Source: an uncultured Bacillota bacterium
GTDB taxonomy: Bacteria; Bacillota; Dehalobacteriia; UBA7702
Length of the DNA: 9,530 bases
Assembly (NCBI GenBank): GCA_902766525.1
Contig: CACXDX010000116.1
Coordinates: 1-9,530, forward strand
Reading direction: 5' to 3'
In this document: positions 7,217-9,530 of the stretch, in pieces
Numbering within the stretch: position 1 is the first letter of the stretch
Layout of the letters: the number at the start of each line of letters is the position of its first letter
Made by a program: the position numbers and the translations under genes
The notes under the pieces: model-generated
Told to the model about the DNA's origin: nothing
The model's input: only the letters and a program-made list of their open reading frames with translations
The model's database searches: none

Positions 7217-7795
7217 ATGACAAAGAAAGAAGAATTTATTGAAATATATCGTCGTGATATCAAGCGTGAAGGCAGCGAAGCACTTCTCGATTATCTGGAA
7301 AACCATTCCGATTTTTTTACCGCGCCGGCTTCGACAAGATATCATCTTTCTTACGAAGGCGGTCTCGTCTGTCACAGTCTCAATGTCTATCATTGCTTGA
7401 AAGCTTACCTTGACAGATCGCGCGTGCGGGAGGAGTACGGCCTCAAAGTATCCGCGGAAACCGCGGCGATCATCGCACTGCTCCATGACGTTTGTAAAAT
7501 CAATTGCTATAAAAAAAGCTTTCGCAATGTAAAGGACGAAAACGGAAAATGGCAGAGAGTACCAAGCTATGATTACGCTGACGAACTGCCCTACGGTCAC
7601 GGGGAAAAATCCGTCTATATCATCAGCGGATTTATCAAACTCAGCAGGGAAGAGGCATTTGCCATCCGTTACCATATGGGCTTTGCAGGTACGGAAGACA
7701 CACGCAGTGTCGGCGAAAGCTTTCGCCGTTTTCCTTTGGCCTTTGCCTTATCAACGGCGGATATGGAAGCAACCTATTTTCTGGAAAACAAATAG
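7217..7795 (+). CDS. HD-domain metal-dependent phosphohydrolase, substrate unknown
   Basis: A 192-residue cytoplasmic protein with no signal peptide or membrane segment. Metal-binding residues of the HD superfamily stand in order: H53 (in GLVCHSLNV, 49-57), H90-D91 (LLHDVCK), H128 (YGHGEKS), H153 (RYHMG) and D182 (STADMEAT, where the family usually has a similar L-x-x-A-D). HD proteins hydrolyse phosphomonoesters or phosphodiesters, including nucleotides, but the motif does not reveal the substrate. The ATG at 7217 lies one base after the thiN stop, with AGAGG at 7205-7209, so it should be translated from the same mRNA as ribH and thiN. I considered a (p)ppGpp hydrolase and a 3'-5' exonuclease of the YhaM type and saw no added domain supporting either. 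Confidence 0.85.
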   Translation: MTKKEEFIEIYRRDIKREGSEALLDYLENHSDFFTAPASTRYHLSYEGGLVCHSLNVYHCLKAYLDRSRVREEYGLKVSAETAAIIALLHDVCKINCYKKSFRNVKDENGKWQRVPSYDYADELPYGHGEKSVYIISGFIKLSREEAFAIRYHMGFAGTEDTRSVGESFRRFPLAFALSTADMEATYFLENK

Positions 7796-7900
7796 TTATT
7801 TTATTTCAATATTGTGCATATTTATTATATTGTTAAATCCCGCTGTAATATTTATGCAAAACATTTTTAAGCAGGTAATTTAATGCTTTAAAGCAAAAAA

Positions 7901-7906
7901 AGGAGG
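7901..7906 (+). promoter_or_regulatory. Orphan Shine-Dalgarno sequence AGGAGG
   Basis: A consensus AGGAGG sits inside AAAGGAGGAG, but no ATG, GTG or TTG follows at normal spacing. A GTG one base downstream opens a frame that ends at a TGA (7935-7937) before the permease. The nearest permease start is more than 40 bases away. Confidence 0.55.
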
Positions 7907-7919
7907 AGTGGTAAATAAG

Positions 7920-7957
7920 CTTTTCATCGTTTCTTGACAGCTTTTTTTGATGAAAAG
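7920..7957 (+). promoter_or_regulatory. Inverted repeat overlapping the permease start region
   Basis: CTTTTCATC at 7920-7928 is the exact reverse complement of GATGAAAAG at 7949-7957, with a 20-base loop. An alternative 5-base stem, AAGCT 7917-7921 with AGCTT 7939-7943, followed by a T run to 7948, resembles a weak terminator and cannot form together with the longer stem. The two alternatives may be a regulatory switch or coincidence. Confidence 0.45.
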
Positions 7958-7976
7958 GGGAAATTTACGTAAAACA

Positions 7977-9392
7977 ATGAAAAAAGAACAAACAACATTA
8001 AAGAAACACAATGTAACAACTTTGACCGTATTTTTCATGATTTTCTGCATGGTCTGCGCCGGTTCCTACGGAATCGAGGATATGATTCCTTCGGCGGGCC
8101 CGGGACTTACCATCATCTTACTTATTTTCCTGCCTTTTTTCTGGAGTATTCCTCAGGGACTCGTTGCCGCTGAGCTCGGTTCCGCAATTCCGGAAGAAGG
8201 GGGATATTATAAGTGGATCCAAAGAGCATTGGGTGAATTCTGGGGGTTTCAAGCCTGCTGGTGGCGAACGGTTTCCATTTATGTCGACTCGACTTTATAT
8301 GTTATTCTCGCGGTCGGCTACATCAATTCCGTTTTTATGCTCAACGGATGGCAGTCCTTTTTGATCAAAGCCTTTTTTATCATCGCATTTTCCATCATCA
8401 ACATACGGGGCATTCGCGATGTCGGGCGGGTTGCTTCTTATTTTTCCGTCATTGTGATCGGGTCTTTTTTGGCATTGATCTTCGTCGGCTTCGCTCATGC
8501 CCAATACAATCCCGTGGTTCCCTTTGTACCGGAAGGACAATCCGTGTTTTCCAGTCTCGGTCTGGGTATCGCTATTTGTATGTGGATGTATGCCGGCTAC
8601 GAGTCGATGTCGACAATGGCCGGAGAATTGGAAAATCCGATGTCCATTCCGAAAGCGACGATCATTTCCGTTCCCGCGATCATGCTTTTCTATATTTTAT
8701 CGACCCTTGCCTGCCTGACAGCTGTCGGACAATGGCAGAACTGGGGTGTGGAAGAGGGGATCAGCTTCGGCAGCATCGGCGATCTCGTCGGCATGCACTG
8801 GCTTTCCGTTTCCTTTGTTTTTATTGCCGTGATCGCCAACCTTTCCATGTACAATACTTATCTCGCTTCCGGTTCAAGAGGTTTCTTCGCGTTGGCCGAT
8901 GATGATCTTTGTCCCGCCTTTTTCAAGCGTCTTCATAAAAAGCACGGTACGCCTCATACGGCGATTATCGTTATGGCCGTAATTAACCTGCTTTTATGTC
9001 AGGTAGGCTTTGATACGCTCGTTGTTATCGACGTCTTTCTTCTAATGTTTGCTTATATTCTGATCTATATTGCCATGATCGTTTTGAGGATCAAAGAGCC
9101 GGATCTGGAGCGTCCCTTTAAGATCCCGCTCAAAACAGGCGGCGTTATTTTGCTTTGTGTTTGCCCGATCATCCTCTGTGTCGTCGCTCTTTTTACTAAC
9201 GGTTTATCCTATTTTATCGGTGGTTGTATCGGTATTATTTCCGGGCCTCTGCTTTATATTGTCTGTAAAAAAAGATATGGCGGCGTCGACGGCATCAAAG
9301 CGGTTTCGGCAAAGAACAAAAAACTTTCCGCGGCGATCATCGTTACCATGCTTGCTGCCATCGTTTTTGCTCTTTTGATCGTCTTAATTTAA
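7977..9392 (+). CDS. APC-superfamily amino acid/polyamine permease (LAT/PUT-like)
   Basis: Integral membrane transporter, probably for an amino acid or polyamine by proton symport or exchange. With the start at 7977 it has 471 residues and about 12 hydrophobic segments (near 13-32, 43-64, 89-120, 128-143, 152-175, 192-215, 227-250, 273-295, 328-345, 347-370, 386-407, 410-431), plus an extra one at 450-471. The first segment holds GSYGIEDMIPSAGPG (29-43), followed by WSIPQGLVAAELGSAIPEEGG (split at 56-65 and 66-76) and FWGFQACWW (88-96); this set resembles the PUT/LAT polyamine transporters known from plants and their bacterial relatives. The substrate cannot be read from the sequence. The start is uncertain: TTG 7947 and ATG 7950 are in frame too, but the extra ten residues look non-native and none of the three has a well-spaced ribosome binding site (GGGG at 7957-7960 is 16 bases from 7977). 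Confidence 0.88.
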   Translation: MKKEQTTLKKHNVTTLTVFFMIFCMVCAGSYGIEDMIPSAGPGLTIILLIFLPFFWSIPQGLVAAELGSAIPEEGGYYKWIQRALGEFWGFQACWWRTVSIYVDSTLYVILAVGYINSVFMLNGWQSFLIKAFFIIAFSIINIRGIRDVGRVASYFSVIVIGSFLALIFVGFAHAQYNPVVPFVPEGQSVFSSLGLGIAICMWMYAGYESMSTMAGELENPMSIPKATIISVPAIMLFYILSTLACLTAVGQWQNWGVEEGISFGSIGDLVGMHWLSVSFVFIAVIANLSMYNTYLASGSRGFFALADDDLCPAFFKRLHKKHGTPHTAIIVMAVINLLLCQVGFDTLVVIDVFLLMFAYILIYIAMIVLRIKEPDLERPFKIPLKTGGVILLCVCPIILCVVALFTNGLSYFIGGCIGIISGPLLYIVCKKRYGGVDGIKAVSAKNKKLSAAIIVTMLAAIVFALLIVLI

Positions 9393-9411
9393 AAAGAATT
9401 AAAATTGGTGA

Positions 9412-9441
9412 TTGACAAATACAGATCAAAGATGTTATGAT
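9412..9441 (+). promoter_or_regulatory. Promoter of the tRNA-Leu gene
   Basis: A perfect TTGACA at 9412-9417, an 18-base spacer and TATGAT at 9436-9441 (5 of 6 to consensus), with an extended -10 TG at 9433-9434. Transcription would start near 9448, about 13 bases before the mature tRNA, as usual for stable RNA genes. It gives the tRNA its own transcription independent of the permease; no clear terminator separates the two. Confidence 0.85.
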
Positions 9442-9460
9442 ATTTAAGCACCGATTTTAA

Positions 9461-9530
9461 GCGGATGTGGTGGAATTGGCAGACACGCTAGATTCAGGTT
9501 CTAGTTCCGTCAAAAGAGTGCAGGTTCAAG
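9461..9530 (+). tRNA. tRNA-Leu (anticodon CAG), 3' part outside window
   Basis: The sequence starts with the acceptor strand GCGGATG and the leucine-type D arm (GTGGTGGAATTGGCAGACAC). The anticodon stem CTAGA (9488-9492) pairs with TCTAG (9500-9504) around the loop TTCAGGT, putting CAG at 9495-9497; it reads CUG codons. A long class II variable arm (from 9505) and the beginning of the T arm (GGTTCAAG) follow, and the window then ends. About 15-20 bases, including the 3' acceptor strand, are missing. Confidence 0.95.

Larger units (their letters stand above)
7796..7976 (+). other. AT-rich intergenic region upstream of the permease
   Basis: No gene or known riboswitch could be recognised in these 181 bases. 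The region holds an AT-rich stretch (7796-7860), a short palindrome TGCTTTAAAGCA at 7883-7894, a perfect but apparently unused Shine-Dalgarno sequence at 7901-7906, and the hairpin described separately. No clear terminator for the rib-thiN-HD transcript is present, and no convincing promoter: a TTGACA at 7934-7939 has no -10 box at the right distance. One nine-codon frame at 7854-7883 has no ribosome binding site and is probably chance. Confidence 0.6.

Noticed and set aside
7193..7675. Minus-strand 160-codon open frame across the HD gene
   Set aside because: It is a shadow of a plus-strand gene with complete HD motifs; no ribosome binding site or known family.
7854..7883. Nine-codon leader peptide before the permease
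   Set aside because: No Shine-Dalgarno sequence precedes its ATG, and no run of codons for one amino acid suggests attenuation.
7934..7939. TTGACA as -35 box of a permease promoter
   Set aside because: No TATAAT-like sequence lies 16-18 bases downstream (the region reads AGGGGAAA).
8261..8902. Plus-strand 213-codon open frame inside the permease gene
   Set aside because: Arg-, His- and Cys-rich composition typical of an out-of-frame translation; the permease frame has coherent membrane segments.

Overview
The window is a stretch of chromosomal housekeeping genes, almost certainly from a member of the Bacillota (Firmicutes). The evidence is the syntenic block of a PASTA-domain Ser/Thr kinase, rsgA/cpgA and rpe, an FMN riboswitch with a transcription terminator ahead of a ribD-ribE-ribBA-ribH operon of the Bacillus/Clostridium type, AGGAGG-type ribosome binding sites and sigma-A-like promoters. 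I cannot assign class or genus. All genes lie on the plus strand. I saw no IS element, integrase, phage gene or CRISPR array.

Layout. 1-1353: 3' part of the membrane Ser/Thr kinase gene (prkC), from the APE motif of the kinase domain through one membrane segment, three PASTA repeats and an Asn-rich tail. 1353-2240: rsgA. 2240-2902: rpe. These three genes overlap by one base at each junction and look co-transcribed. 2892-3102: a strong promoter, an FMN riboswitch (RFN element) and an intrinsic terminator. 3103-6574: ribD, ribE, ribBA and ribH, the enzymes from GTP and ribulose 5-phosphate to riboflavin, apart from the phosphatase step. 6571-7215: thiN (thiamine pyrophosphokinase), which overlaps ribH by four bases. 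7217-7795: an HD-domain phosphohydrolase of unknown substrate. 7796-7976: an AT-rich gap with an orphan Shine-Dalgarno sequence and a hairpin. 7977-9392: an APC-superfamily permease resembling the LAT/PUT (polyamine uptake) type. 9412-9530: a promoter and the 5' part of a tRNA-Leu(CAG) gene that runs off the window.

How the parts work together. PrkC and RsgA form the well-known link between sensing of cell-wall muropeptides and ribosome assembly. Rpe makes or consumes ribulose 5-phosphate, which is also the substrate of the RibB half of RibBA. FMN made from riboflavin should bind the leader and stop transcription before ribD. The arrangement most worth attention is that the riboswitch-controlled rib operon sits between rpe and thiN, which are adjacent in many Bacillota, and thiN is fused to its end by an ATGA overlap. 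That would place thiamine pyrophosphate synthesis, and the HD protein, under FMN control. I did not find a clearly new system; the unusual items are local: this operon rearrangement, a 73-base ribD/ribE overlap, changed motif residues in ThiN and Rpe, and the odd leader of the permease.
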